The notes beneath the pieces were generated by a model. It had not been told where the DNA came from. It searched no databases and saw nothing but the letters and a program-made list of their open reading frames with translations. The position numbers and the translations under genes are program-made. A stretch of 33,253 nt of DNA from Anaerolineales bacterium (GTDB taxonomy: Bacteria; Chloroflexota; Anaerolineae; Anaerolineales; UBA4823): contig JAGUYW010000080.1 of the NCBI GenBank assembly GCA_020061105.1, positions 1 to 33,253 of the forward strand. Direction: 5' to 3'. Below are positions 15,467 through 23,429 of the stretch, in pieces (the first letter of the stretch is position 1; each line of letters opens with the position of its first letter).

Positions 15467-16423
15467 TCATTCCTCTTTACCGGAAAGGGCAATGAAAACA
15501 TCTTCCAAGGCAGGTGATATTGCCCGGGCATCTAATAACTGCCCTCCACCCTGGGGGATGGCGACCTGCAGCCTTTCGATCACAGTTTGCGCCAGCGATT
15601 CTTTCAGTCGCAAGTGCAAACAATCACCAAAGGTATGCACTTCTTCCACCGTCGGGTCTTGAGCGGCGATCACGCGCAGCAATGGCAGCGGCGCGCCGCG
15701 CAACTCAACAATGCGCTCATGCAGCATGGCGCGCAACTGCACGGGACTACCCTCGACGACAATTTTCCCATTGCGCATGAACCCAACCCGGTGACAACGC
15801 GCCGCCTCGTCCATGTACGGCGTCGAGATCAACACGCCCACCTGCTCTTCTTCGGCAGCCGCCAGGCGGATAATCAACTGCCAGAAATCCTGGCGCGTCA
15901 ATGGGTCGACGCCTGTAGTCGGTTCGTCCAACAACAGGATGCGCGGGCGGCTCACCAGGGCAGACGCCAGGCCAAGCTTTTGTTTCATACCTCCTGAAAG
16001 CTGCCCCGCCCGGCGATCTTTATAAGCATCCAACCCGACAAATTCCAGGATATGCAGGCAGCGCGGCAGCCACTCATCCGCTCGCAGACCACGCACCTCG
16101 GCAAAAAAGCGGATATTCTCCAGCACGGTCAGGTCCTCATACAACGAGAAGCGCTGAGAGAGATAACCGATCTGAGAGCGCGCCTGGGTGACATTTTTTT
16201 GAACGTCGTATCCGGCAATCGCCGCCTCTCCCGAGTCGATTTTCAACGCCCCCACCAACATGCGCATGGTGGTGGTCTTGCCCGCCCCGTCTGAACCGAC
16301 CAGGCCGTAAATCTCGCCTGCTCGCACCTGCAAATCGACCCCATCCACAGCCTGGATGAGTTTGCCCTGGGCGGTGTGAAAGGTTTTTGTCAAGCCGCGC
16401 GCCTGGATCAAAACGGTTTCCAT
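15467..16423 (-). CDS. ABC transporter ATPase (first ATPase of exporter operon)
   Basis: A 318-residue ATPase. Walker A is GSDGAGKTT, with Asp in place of the common Asn; the Q-loop region is YLSQRF; the signature LSGGMKQKLGLA is complete; Walker B is ILLLDEPTTGVDP; and the switch region is STPYMDEA, with Pro-Tyr where His is expected. It lacks the canonical H-loop His, whereas the sister ATPase keeps THYMDEAE. The pair may therefore form an asymmetric heterodimer with one weaker site. It corresponds to the first half of YbhF-type fused ATPases. The gene lies 11 bases after the HlyD-type adaptor and one base before the next ATPase. Confidence 0.92.
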   Translation of the reverse strand: METVLIQARGLTKTFHTAQGKLIQAVDGVDLQVRAGEIYGLVGSDGAGKTTTMRMLVGALKIDSGEAAIAGYDVQKNVTQARSQIGYLSQRFSLYEDLTVLENIRFFAEVRGLRADEWLPRCLHILEFVGLDAYKDRRAGQLSGGMKQKLGLASALVSRPRILLLDEPTTGVDPLTRQDFWQLIIRLAAAEEEQVGVLISTPYMDEAARCHRVGFMRNGKIVVEGSPVQLRAMLHERIVELRGAPLPLLRVIAAQDPTVEEVHTFGDCLHLRLKESLAQTVIERLQVAIPQGGGQLLDARAISPALEDVFIALSGKEE

Positions 16424-16434
16424 CTTACAGCATC

Positions 16435-18150
16435 CTATGGGTTGAAGACCACATCAGCCGGCATACCCGCTTTCAAACGGTCATCCGGGTCATCCAGGCG
16501 CAGCTTGACGGCAAAGACCGTGTTTTTACGCCCCTCGACGGTTTGCACGTTGCGCGGCGTAAATTCGGCCTGGTCGGCAATCTGCACCAACGTGGCGAAA
16601 AATGACATACCAGGGAACGAATCTACGCTGACTGAGGCTGTCTGGCCAACGCTCAGCCGCCCATAGACATCTTCGGCAATATACACGGTAATGGTTTTCT
16701 CGTCGATCTGCCCTAAGACCAACAGGGTACTGCCTGGAATAGCAATTTCACCCGGCTGGATGACGCGCGTCAGCACCACGCCATCTACCGGCGCAGTAAT
16801 TGTCAATTTTCCAATTTGCACATCCAATACACCTATCGCAGCTTGCGCCATGGCTACTTGCGCTGCGGTAGCCTCAGCCTGCGATTGGGCAGCCGCGGCG
16901 CGCGCCTGGGCGCTTTCAAGCTGCGCCTGGGCGGCAGCCACCTGCGCTTGGGCGGCGCTAATTTGTTGGCTGCGCGCCCCACTTTGCAAGGCATCCAGGT
17001 TGGCGCTGGCGAATTCGCTCAGGGCGGTGCTGGCGTCCAACTGGTTGAGGGCTGTTTCCACCGTAGTGGTTGTGCTGCGCCCCAGGCGGTTGAGGGCATT
17101 CAGCGCCAGGCGCACATTATTCCAGGCGGCGCGCAGGCGATCGCCCTGGGCGCTGGCGTTGAGCGCATAATAAGCCGCTTCACTCTTATCTGCCATTCTT
17201 TGCGCATCATCCAGGGCGGCGCGCCCGGCTTCCACTCCAATCGAGGGAACTTCGCGCTCGCGCAGCAGCTGTGTCTGGCGCGCTTGCGCTTGAGCCAGGT
17301 TCAACTGGCCCAGGTTGCGCAAACGCAGCGCCGCCTCAAGCTGCAAATAAAATGGTAAATCCGCCTGCCGGGCTGCGCTCAGAGCCGTTTTAGCAGCTTC
17401 AGCTACTGCACGGGCATCCTCCACAGAGCCTTCCAGTGCCTGCAAAACAATAACGGGCGTATCACGATCTGCCTTAAAGGCTGCCAGGCGACCTTCGCCT
17501 TGTTCCAGGTTCACCTGGGCTGTGTCGCTGGCAGCAGCCAGCGCTTCGATCTGCTGATCGGTTAGCACGACATTCAACTCATAGTAAGCCTGTCGTGCCA
17601 GATCGAGCTGCATCTGGGCGGCCGAGATTTCTTCGGGGCGGGCGTCGAGCGTCAAGGCTGCAAAACTGGCCTCCGCCGCCAGGCGGTTAGCCTCAGCCTG
17701 AGCCAATTGCGCCTGAGCGGCTGCGATTTGCTGCGCGCTCGCCCCGGCCTCCAGCAAGTCCAGGCTGGCCTGGGCTGCGTCGATCGACGCCTGAGTTGCG
17801 TCTACGGTTGCCTCAGCGGCAGATTGGTTCGCCAGAGCCGCCTGAGAGCTGGCTTGCGCCGCCTCTAAGGCCGCGCCAGCCTGGGCGCGCTGCGCTTGCA
17901 ACAAGGAATCATCCAGGCGGACCAGAATTTCGCCGGCCTGGACACGTTGGCCTTCAGCGGCGCGTACCTCGATCACCTTACCACCCAATTCAACACCAAT
18001 CTGTACCTGGGTAATTTCGATCGTGCCTGAAGCAGCGATCGAATCTGGATCTACCTGGGCCGGGCGTACAGAGAAGTACCAATAACCCAAGGCCAAGAGA
18101 ACCAAAACCATCACAACGAACGGAGCAATTCGACGAGGATTAGGATGCAT
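16435..18150 (-). CDS. HlyD-family membrane fusion protein with very long coiled coil
   Basis: A 571-residue protein with an N-terminal membrane anchor (VVMVLVLLALGYWYFSV, about residues 12-28), a first half lipoyl segment (GKVIEVRAAEGQRVQAGEILVRL, about 56-75), and then an Ala/Gln-rich helical hairpin of about 360 residues. The second half lipoyl segment (LTITAPVDGVVLTRVIQPGE) and a beta-barrel domain (VYIAEDVYGRLSVGQTASV) follow, ending AGMPADVVF. It is much longer than the 330 or so residues of E. coli YbhG. The helical arm contains imperfect internal repeats, for example QQIAAAQAQLAQAEA and QQISAAQAQVAAAQA. It should link the ABC-2 permease to something beyond the membrane. GGAGG precedes the start. 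Confidence 0.92.
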   Translation of the reverse strand: MHPNPRRIAPFVVMVLVLLALGYWYFSVRPAQVDPDSIAASGTIEITQVQIGVELGGKVIEVRAAEGQRVQAGEILVRLDDSLLQAQRAQAGAALEAAQASSQAALANQSAAEATVDATQASIDAAQASLDLLEAGASAQQIAAAQAQLAQAEANRLAAEASFAALTLDARPEEISAAQMQLDLARQAYYELNVVLTDQQIEALAAASDTAQVNLEQGEGRLAAFKADRDTPVIVLQALEGSVEDARAVAEAAKTALSAARQADLPFYLQLEAALRLRNLGQLNLAQAQARQTQLLREREVPSIGVEAGRAALDDAQRMADKSEAAYYALNASAQGDRLRAAWNNVRLALNALNRLGRSTTTTVETALNQLDASTALSEFASANLDALQSGARSQQISAAQAQVAAAQAQLESAQARAAAAQSQAEATAAQVAMAQAAIGVLDVQIGKLTITAPVDGVVLTRVIQPGEIAIPGSTLLVLGQIDEKTITVYIAEDVYGRLSVGQTASVSVDSFPGMSFFATLVQIADQAEFTPRNVQTVEGRKNTVFAVKLRLDDPDDRLKAGMPADVVFNP

Positions 18151-18199
18151 AGGACACCTCCAGAAAATAATTCCTGATTTCTTCGATCTGCCTGCCGGA

Positions 18200-19327
18200 T
18201 TAATCCAGGCGCTTGCGGAAGCGCAGCGCGGCTGCGCCCATGATCAACACACCGAATAAAGCCAGGGCCAAGACATCACCCTGGATGCTCTCGATGCCCA
18301 CGCCTTTCAACAGCAGCACCCGGATCACCTTGAGATAGTATCGCAGCGGGATGGCGTAGGACACCCACTGCAAGATGAGCGGCATATTGGCCAGCGGGAA
18401 GAAGAAACCCGATAAAAAGATGCCAGGCAGCAAGGTCATCCAGACTGTCAACATAGCCTCTTGTTGGGTGTTAGCGATCGTCGAAGCAAACAACCCGATC
18501 CCCAGCCCCGAGAGCAAGAACAAGCACGAAACCAGGCCGATCAGCAGCAGCGAGCCGCGCACCGGCACGCCAAACCACCAATGTCCAATCGCAATCACCT
18601 CAAAGGCAGCCAGCAAGCTCATAAACGCATAAGGCATGATCTTGCCGACCACCAGTTCCCACGAGCGGATGGGGGTGACGATCAGCTGCTCGATTGTGCC
18701 GCGCTCACGCTCGCGCACTACCGAAGTAGCAGCCAGGATGGCGGTGATGGCGTACAGGATCATGCCGATCACGCCCGGGATCATAAAGTAGGCTGAGACC
18801 ATGTCCGGGTTATACAGCACGGTGGTGCGCACCTCTACCGGCAGTTGCAGCTTAAAAAGCGCTCCACTGCGCTCCATCTTTTCTGCCATCAAGCCGGTGG
18901 CATGGCTTTGGGCAATCAACTGGGCAGCCGACAGGGCAGTGGCAGCCACCGATGGATCTGAGCCATCCAGGATAAACGCCACCTGCGCCTGGCCTTTGTG
19001 CAGTTGGGCTGCGTAATCTGGCGGAATGATCAACCCGGCGCCGATCAAATTTTTTCCAATCAGATCGCGTAATTCCGCTTCCGAATTCACCGAATACGCC
19101 AGCATGAAATAATCAGCCGCGCGATACGCCTCCAACAGGGCGCGTCCTTCTGGGCTGTGACTTTGGTCGAAGACTGCCAGCGGCACGTTGCGCACATCGT
19201 TGGTGGCAGCATAGCCCAACAAGAACAACTGCAGGATGGGGATCACGATGATGATCACCAGCATGCGCTTATCGCGGAATAGCTGGATAAATTCTTTGCG
19301 AATGATGGAGATCAATCGAGAGTTCAT
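18200..19327 (-). CDS. ABC-2 type transporter permease
   Basis: A 375-residue permease. An N-terminal cytoplasmic helix (IIRKEFIQLFRDKRML) and first membrane helix (IIVIPILQLFLLGYA) are followed by a large extracytoplasmic domain (about residues 45-175) and then five C-terminal helices, including the conserved VVRERERGTIEQLIVTPI loop and LSGFFFPLANMP. This is the YhhJ/YbhR-like plan used for multidrug export. Only one permease is encoded beside two ATPases, so it either forms a homodimer or pairs with a permease elsewhere. Its start overlaps the tetR stop by four bases (ATGA), implying translational coupling. Confidence 0.92.
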   Translation of the reverse strand: MNSRLISIIRKEFIQLFRDKRMLVIIIVIPILQLFLLGYAATNDVRNVPLAVFDQSHSPEGRALLEAYRAADYFMLAYSVNSEAELRDLIGKNLIGAGLIIPPDYAAQLHKGQAQVAFILDGSDPSVAATALSAAQLIAQSHATGLMAEKMERSGALFKLQLPVEVRTTVLYNPDMVSAYFMIPGVIGMILYAITAILAATSVVRERERGTIEQLIVTPIRSWELVVGKIMPYAFMSLLAAFEVIAIGHWWFGVPVRGSLLLIGLVSCLFLLSGLGIGLFASTIANTQQEAMLTVWMTLLPGIFLSGFFFPLANMPLILQWVSYAIPLRYYLKVIRVLLLKGVGIESIQGDVLALALFGVLIMGAAALRFRKRLD

Positions 19328-19941
19328 GGCTGCTCCGATTTCAGAATTCCATGCAGGTAAATTTCCAGAAAACGATCCAGATTTCCTGGCGCATCGAATG
19401 CAGCCAGTTCGGGATAGTGAACCGATTCGGTCAGAAAATAGGCAAAAAAGATCCCCAAAAACGAGAGCAAGATGATATGCGGCGGCAGGTCGCGCAGCTG
19501 CCCTTCGGCGCCTTTGAAGCGCTGCAGCAGCGGGAGTACCTGCGGAACAATTGTGCGGAAAAGAAGTGGAGCATGCACACCTCTGAATTCGCTGAACTCG
19601 ATGAAAGCCAGCTTGAGAAAGTCGGGGCGTTTGCCCAATTCTGCAACGATGGTTTTGGCGGCGTTGTGAGCAAACTCTTCGGCTGAGTTCCCCGGAGCAG
19701 CCTGCAAAATTTGCAGCACCTGGCGATAAGGGTGGTTTTCCAGCAGCACAGCGTCGAAAATCTGTTCTTTGCTGCTGAAATGGTTGTAGATGCCGCCCAG
19801 CGCAATCCCCGCTCGCCGGGCAATCTGGCGCATGGAGGTGCCATGGAAGCCTTGTTCAATGAACAGGGCATAAGCGGTTTCCAGAATGATCTGGCGGGTG
19901 CGTTCGCCTTTGGAGAGAGAGTCGGAAGGAGATTCGGTCAT
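19324..19941 (-). CDS. TetR/AcrR family regulator of the exporter operon
   Basis: A 205-residue protein. The DNA-binding domain is at about residues 10-60 (RTRQIILETAYALFIEQGF, then MRQIARRAGIALGGIYNHFSSKEQIF). The C-terminal domain resembles those of TetR proteins next to drug exporters, with a hydrophobic ILLSFLGIFFAYFL helix. It is the first gene of a five-gene export operon and overlaps the permease gene by ATGA, so it likely represses its own operon. The 28-bp palindrome starting nine bases upstream of its ATG is the obvious operator. Ligands are unknown, but in this arrangement the exported compound is often the inducer. Confidence 0.93.
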   Translation of the reverse strand: MTESPSDSLSKGERTRQIILETAYALFIEQGFHGTSMRQIARRAGIALGGIYNHFSSKEQIFDAVLLENHPYRQVLQILQAAPGNSAEEFAHNAAKTIVAELGKRPDFLKLAFIEFSEFRGVHAPLLFRTIVPQVLPLLQRFKGAEGQLRDLPPHIILLSFLGIFFAYFLTESVHYPELAAFDAPGNLDRFLEIYLHGILKSEQP

Positions 19942-19950
19942 ATCATCACC

Positions 19951-20005
19951 ATAAATGAACGAACGTTCGTTTATTTATCATACACCAGTTAAGTAAGTCT
20001 GTCAA
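19951..20005 (-). promoter_or_regulatory. tetR/exporter promoter and operator
   Basis: On the minus strand TTGACA (20005-20000), a 17-base spacer and TATGAT (19982-19977) form a strong promoter. A 28-bp palindrome (19951-19978, centre AACGAACGTTCGTT, one mismatched pair) covers the transcription start region and touches the -10. This is the expected site of TetR autorepression. Confidence 0.8.
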
Positions 20006-20025
20006 GAGATAATTATTAGAGATAC

Positions 20026-20054
20026 TTGAAATGAGCAGATTTTTTCTATATACT
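20026..20054 (+). promoter_or_regulatory. Promoter of second riboswitch and S8 protease
   Basis: TTGAAA (20026-20031), exactly 17 bases, then TATACT (20049-20054). Transcription would start near 20061, about 37 bases before the aptamer. It is divergent from, and only 20 bases away from, the -35 of the TetR promoter, so crosstalk between the two is possible. Confidence 0.75.
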
Positions 20055-20096
20055 ATAGATACACACCCAACATAAAAATTTTTTATCTACCTTCGA

Positions 20097-20168
20097 TCAG
20101 GGCAAACCCACTGCGAGGTGGGGGCGCAAAGTCATGGATCTGCAGCTTCGCAGACCGCCAGACTGCCG
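20097..20168 (+). promoter_or_regulatory. Second GEMM / cyclic di-GMP-I type riboswitch aptamer
   Basis: Same order as the aptamer upstream of the first S8 protease: AGGGCAAACC (20099-20108), the hairpin CCCACT/GGTGGG closed by GCGA (20107-20122), GCGCAAAG (20124-20131), a short stem TCTGC/GCAGA (20139-20143 with 20150-20154), then CGCCAGACTGCC closing P1. The second stem is only about five base pairs with a six-base loop, unusually short for a helix that normally carries the tetraloop receptor. The base aligned by eye with the ligand-specificity position is G, favouring c-di-GMP over cGAMP. Confidence 0.87.
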
Positions 20169-20192
20169 GAGTTTTCTCTCGGCAGTTTTTTA
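20162..20192 (+). terminator. Expression-platform terminator of second riboswitch
   Basis: ACTGCCG (20162-20168) pairs with CGGCAGT (20180-20186), followed by a run of six T. The 5' arm overlaps the aptamer's closing strand, as at the first riboswitch, so folding of one excludes the other. Confidence 0.88.
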
Positions 20193-20311
20193 TTTATGGA
20201 GCGATGAAAGGAAGGTTATATCGCAAATCAGAAAAACGGCTAACTGCATCAAAATATCATCTGTAAAGGATACAACCTGAATACCAAAAATTAATTTTTT
20301 GAGGAGAGACT

Positions 20312-22909
20312 ATGTTGAAAAAAACTTTTCTAACCATGCTAATGATCGGCATTTTGTTGATCGGCAATGCAGGTTTTGCAACCGCTGTTGATTATGGCCC
20401 CATCACACCATTGTCCCCCCCACCTACAGCGGAGACTGGCGAGATGGTAAATGAAACTCCAACCTTGTGGTTCGTTGAACTCAACGGCGCTCCGACAGCC
20501 GATGGCGCTCGCCTATCTGCTGTCCAGGCTGAACAAAAGACTTTCCGCGCCAATGCAAAGAAAGCGGACGTGGATTTCACCGAACGCTACGCTTTTACAA
20601 CCCTGTGGAATGGTCTATCGGTCAAGATTGAACCAAACCAAATTGGCGCTCTGGCGCGCCTGCCCGGCGTCAAAAACATTTATCCGGTAGAAACCATCGC
20701 CATTCCTGAAACCCAAGAAGGCCTGGATCCAGATCTTAATACAGCCCTGGCGATGACCGGCGCTGATATTGCCCAAAGTGAATTAGGTTACACTGGCGCA
20801 GGCATCAAAGTGGCGGTCATGGATACCGGCATCGATTACGATCACCCCGATTTGGGCGGCTGCTTTGGACCGGGCTGCCGGGTGGCTTTTGGTTACGACC
20901 TGGTTGGCAACGCTTTTAATGCCGACCCAACTTCAGCAGCTTACAATCCTGTACCTGTACCTGATCCTGACCCAGACGATTGCAACGGGCACGGCACTCA
21001 TGTGGCTGGCATCGTTGGCGCCAACGGCGCAGTCGTGGGCGTGGCTCCTGAGGTGACCTTTGGCGCTTACCGCGTCTTCGGCTGCGCCGGATCTACCACC
21101 GCGGATATCATGCTGGCAGCCATGGAAATGGCCCTGGTGGATGGAATGCAGGTGCTCAATATGAGTATCGGTTCGGCCTTCCAGTGGCCTCAGTACCCCA
21201 CCGCCCAGGCCGCTGACCGGCTGGTCAACAAAGGCATGGTGGTAGTAGCTTCCATCGGAAACAGTGGGGCAAATGGTCTGTACAGCGCCGGCGCGCCAGG
21301 TTTGGGCAGCAAAGTGATTGGCGTGGCTTCCTTCGATAACAGCCATGTTGCTCTCAACACGTTCACGGTGACGCCAGCTGGTCTTTCCATCGGCTATGCC
21401 AATGCTGCAGGGTCTCTACTTGCGCCAACCTTTGGCAGCCTGCCCCTGGCGAAGAGCGGCACTCCTACCACCGCAAACGATGCGTGCCTCGTAGGCGGCA
21501 TTAGCCCATTCACAGCTGGGCAATTTACTGGACAGGCAGTTTTGATCAGACGTGGGACCTGCACCTTCTATGAAAAGGCCTCTAACGCCCAACGAGCTGG
21601 CGCAGCGGCGGTTGTGCTCTACAACAACACTGCTGGACGCTTCAGCCCCACGGTGGCAGGGTCTCCGCCAATTACCATACCTGTTGTGGCAATCTCGGAT
21701 ACAGAAGGTGTGGCAATTAACAATGCCATCAATGCTGACTCCCAAAACCTGAATTGGACCGATCAGTTGGGGACATTCATCAATCCTACTGGTGGATTGA
21801 TCTCCAGCTTCAGTTCTTATGGCCTTTCGCCCGATCTCGCGCTCAAACCTGATATCGGCGCTCCAGGAGGCTTGATCTATTCAACCTACCCACTTGAATC
21901 AGGCGGCTATGCCACCATTAGCGGCACTTCCATGTCCTCGCCGCATGTGGCTGGGGCGGTAGCTTTGCTGCTGCAAGCTAAACCCAGAACGCCATCCCAG
22001 GCTGTGCGCGGCATTCTGCAAAACAGCGCTGACCCGAAAGCCTGGTGGGGCAACCCAGGGCTGGGCTTCCTGGATAACGTTCACCGCCAGGGCGCTGGTA
22101 TGCTCGATATTGATGATGCCATCCTGAGCACCACCAAGATTGAACCCGCCAAGATCTCCGCCGGCGAGAGCGAAGCAGGACCATTCTCCCAGATTCTGTG
22201 GATTGAAAACAACAGCCAGGCTGAAGTGACCTACAACCTATCTTTCGTGAATGCCCTTTCTACCGGCGCGAACACGTTCGTACCCAGTTTCTCGACCTCC
22301 AACGCCAGTGTGCTCTTCAGCGAGCCGAGTGTGACCGTTCCGGCGGGTGGCTCTGTCAGCGTAACTGCCACCATCAACCCGGCGACAGGGCCTGTTGGAG
22401 GGCAATATGGCGGCTACATCGTCTTTAGCCCTCTGGGCGGCGGTCAGGTGTATCGTGTGCCTTTTGCTGGATATATCGGAGACTACCAGGCACGCCAGGT
22501 TTTGACCTCGGGCGGTTTTGGCTTCCCAGCGCTGGGTTGGAGCCCCAATGGTGCTAGCTTCGGTTTCGCAGCACCAGGTGACATCTTCACCATGCAGGGC
22601 TACGACATCCCATACTTCCTGGTGCACTTAGATCACCAATCACAGCTCTTCCGCGTCGAGATTTTCTCGCAAAAAGGGAAAGCCTGGTTCAGGGCTTACA
22701 ATGAAACATATATGCCGCGCAACAGCACCTCCACAGGTTTCTTTGCCTTCCCATTTGACGGCTACACTTTCGCCGGAAATAAGGTTTACACGGTGCCTGA
22801 TGGAACGTATTATGCGGTCCTTTCCGTGCTCAAGGCCAACGGGGATGAGACCAACCCCGCCCATTGGGAGACCTGGACATCGCCGCTGTTTGTGATTGAC
22901 AGGCCCTAG
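20312..22909 (+). CDS. Secreted subtilisin-like (S8) serine protease with I9 propeptide and PA domain
   Basis: An 865-residue protein with a signal peptide (KKTFLTMLMIGILLIGNAGF, cleavage near ATA at about residue 25) and an I9 inhibitor propeptide at about 45-130 (WFVELNG to GVKNIYPVE). The catalytic domain has D171 in VAVMDTGIDYDHPDLGG, H227 in NGHGTHVAG and S540 in SGTSMSSPHVAG. A PA domain is inserted at about 400-440 (GQAVLIRRGTCTFYEKA). A beta-rich C-terminal region follows, including an Fn3-like segment. It shares its plan with the first S8 protease but has a clearer propeptide and is shorter. The start has GAGGAG. The riboswitch and terminator at 20097-20192 should control it. Confidence 0.96.
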   Translation: MLKKTFLTMLMIGILLIGNAGFATAVDYGPITPLSPPPTAETGEMVNETPTLWFVELNGAPTADGARLSAVQAEQKTFRANAKKADVDFTERYAFTTLWNGLSVKIEPNQIGALARLPGVKNIYPVETIAIPETQEGLDPDLNTALAMTGADIAQSELGYTGAGIKVAVMDTGIDYDHPDLGGCFGPGCRVAFGYDLVGNAFNADPTSAAYNPVPVPDPDPDDCNGHGTHVAGIVGANGAVVGVAPEVTFGAYRVFGCAGSTTADIMLAAMEMALVDGMQVLNMSIGSAFQWPQYPTAQAADRLVNKGMVVVASIGNSGANGLYSAGAPGLGSKVIGVASFDNSHVALNTFTVTPAGLSIGYANAAGSLLAPTFGSLPLAKSGTPTTANDACLVGGISPFTAGQFTGQAVLIRRGTCTFYEKASNAQRAGAAAVVLYNNTAGRFSPTVAGSPPITIPVVAISDTEGVAINNAINADSQNLNWTDQLGTFINPTGGLISSFSSYGLSPDLALKPDIGAPGGLIYSTYPLESGGYATISGTSMSSPHVAGAVALLLQAKPRTPSQAVRGILQNSADPKAWWGNPGLGFLDNVHRQGAGMLDIDDAILSTTKIEPAKISAGESEAGPFSQILWIENNSQAEVTYNLSFVNALSTGANTFVPSFSTSNASVLFSEPSVTVPAGGSVSVTATINPATGPVGGQYGGYIVFSPLGGGQVYRVPFAGYIGDYQARQVLTSGGFGFPALGWSPNGASFGFAAPGDIFTMQGYDIPYFLVHLDHQSQLFRVEIFSQKGKAWFRAYNETYMPRNSTSTGFFAFPFDGYTFAGNKVYTVPDGTYYAVLSVLKANGDETNPAHWETWTSPLFVIDRP

Positions 22910-23003
22910 CAGGAGTATTGGCTATGTCCGTCTGCACACAAACCTGCTTAAGTTGCTGAAAGACACTGCTTAAACAGGTTGCTGCAGTCAATTTTCGTAA
23001 GTG

Positions 23004-23040
23004 AGAAACCGGGTTTGATCCAAAAACCCGGTTTCTTCTT
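23004..23040 (+). terminator. Intrinsic terminator after second S8 protease
   Basis: A perfect 13-bp stem (23004-23016 with 23024-23036; core AAACCGGGTTT) and a seven-base loop are followed by a T-rich tail (TCTTTCT). The preceding 90 bases hold an imperfect inverted repeat (AACCTG/CAGGTT) of no clear role. Confidence 0.85.
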
Positions 23041-23062
23041 TCTGCGATCCAGCACAACCTCC

Positions 23063-23071
23063 TGATATAAT
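23063..23071 (+). promoter_or_regulatory. Extended -10 set for leaderless transcription
   Basis: TGA-TATAAT (TATAAT at 23066-23071) is an extended -10 box. Seven bases separate it from the ATG at 23079, the same spacing as at the LuxR gene, so the transcript would begin at the start codon. Confidence 0.6.
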
Positions 23072-23078
23072 TTTCCCG

Positions 23079-23429
23079 ATGACCATCACCGTCTGGATTC
23101 TCGGCGACCAACTCTTAGCGCGCCACCCGGCCCTGGCTGCGGCGGAAGGCGAAGCCGGGCGCCAGCAAGTGCGGGTATTGCTGATCGAAAGCCGCCAGCG
23201 CGCCAACCGCCTGCCCTACCAGCGCAAGAAACTGGTGCTGCTGTTCAGCGCTATGCGCCACTATGCCGCCGCCTTGCGAGAGCAGGGGTTCGCGGTGGAC
23301 ATCCTGCAGGCGGACGACATGCTCAGCGGGCTGCAACGGCATATCGCAGCCTGGCAACCTGAGCGCATCCTCTGCATGCAGGCCAGCGAATATGGCGGGC
23401 GGCGCTTTCAAGCTATTGGAAGAATAGCC
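23079..23429 (+). pseudogene. 5' fragment of a photolyase-related protein (FeS-BCP/DPRP type)
   Basis: The first 112 or so residues match the N-terminal domain of deoxyribodipyrimidine photolyase-related proteins: TVWILGDQLL at the start, QVRVLLIESRQRANRLPYQRKKLVLLFSAMRHYA, and MQASEYGGRRFQ at the end. Intact members have about 500 residues, with the FAD and iron-sulfur domains C-terminal. Here homology stops at about 23413, beside the end of the convergent PLP-enzyme gene. The frame remains open to 23993, but only as antisense of that gene, so the tail is not real protein. It is most likely a truncated relic left by a deletion or rearrangement. Its promoter still looks intact. Confidence 0.8.
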
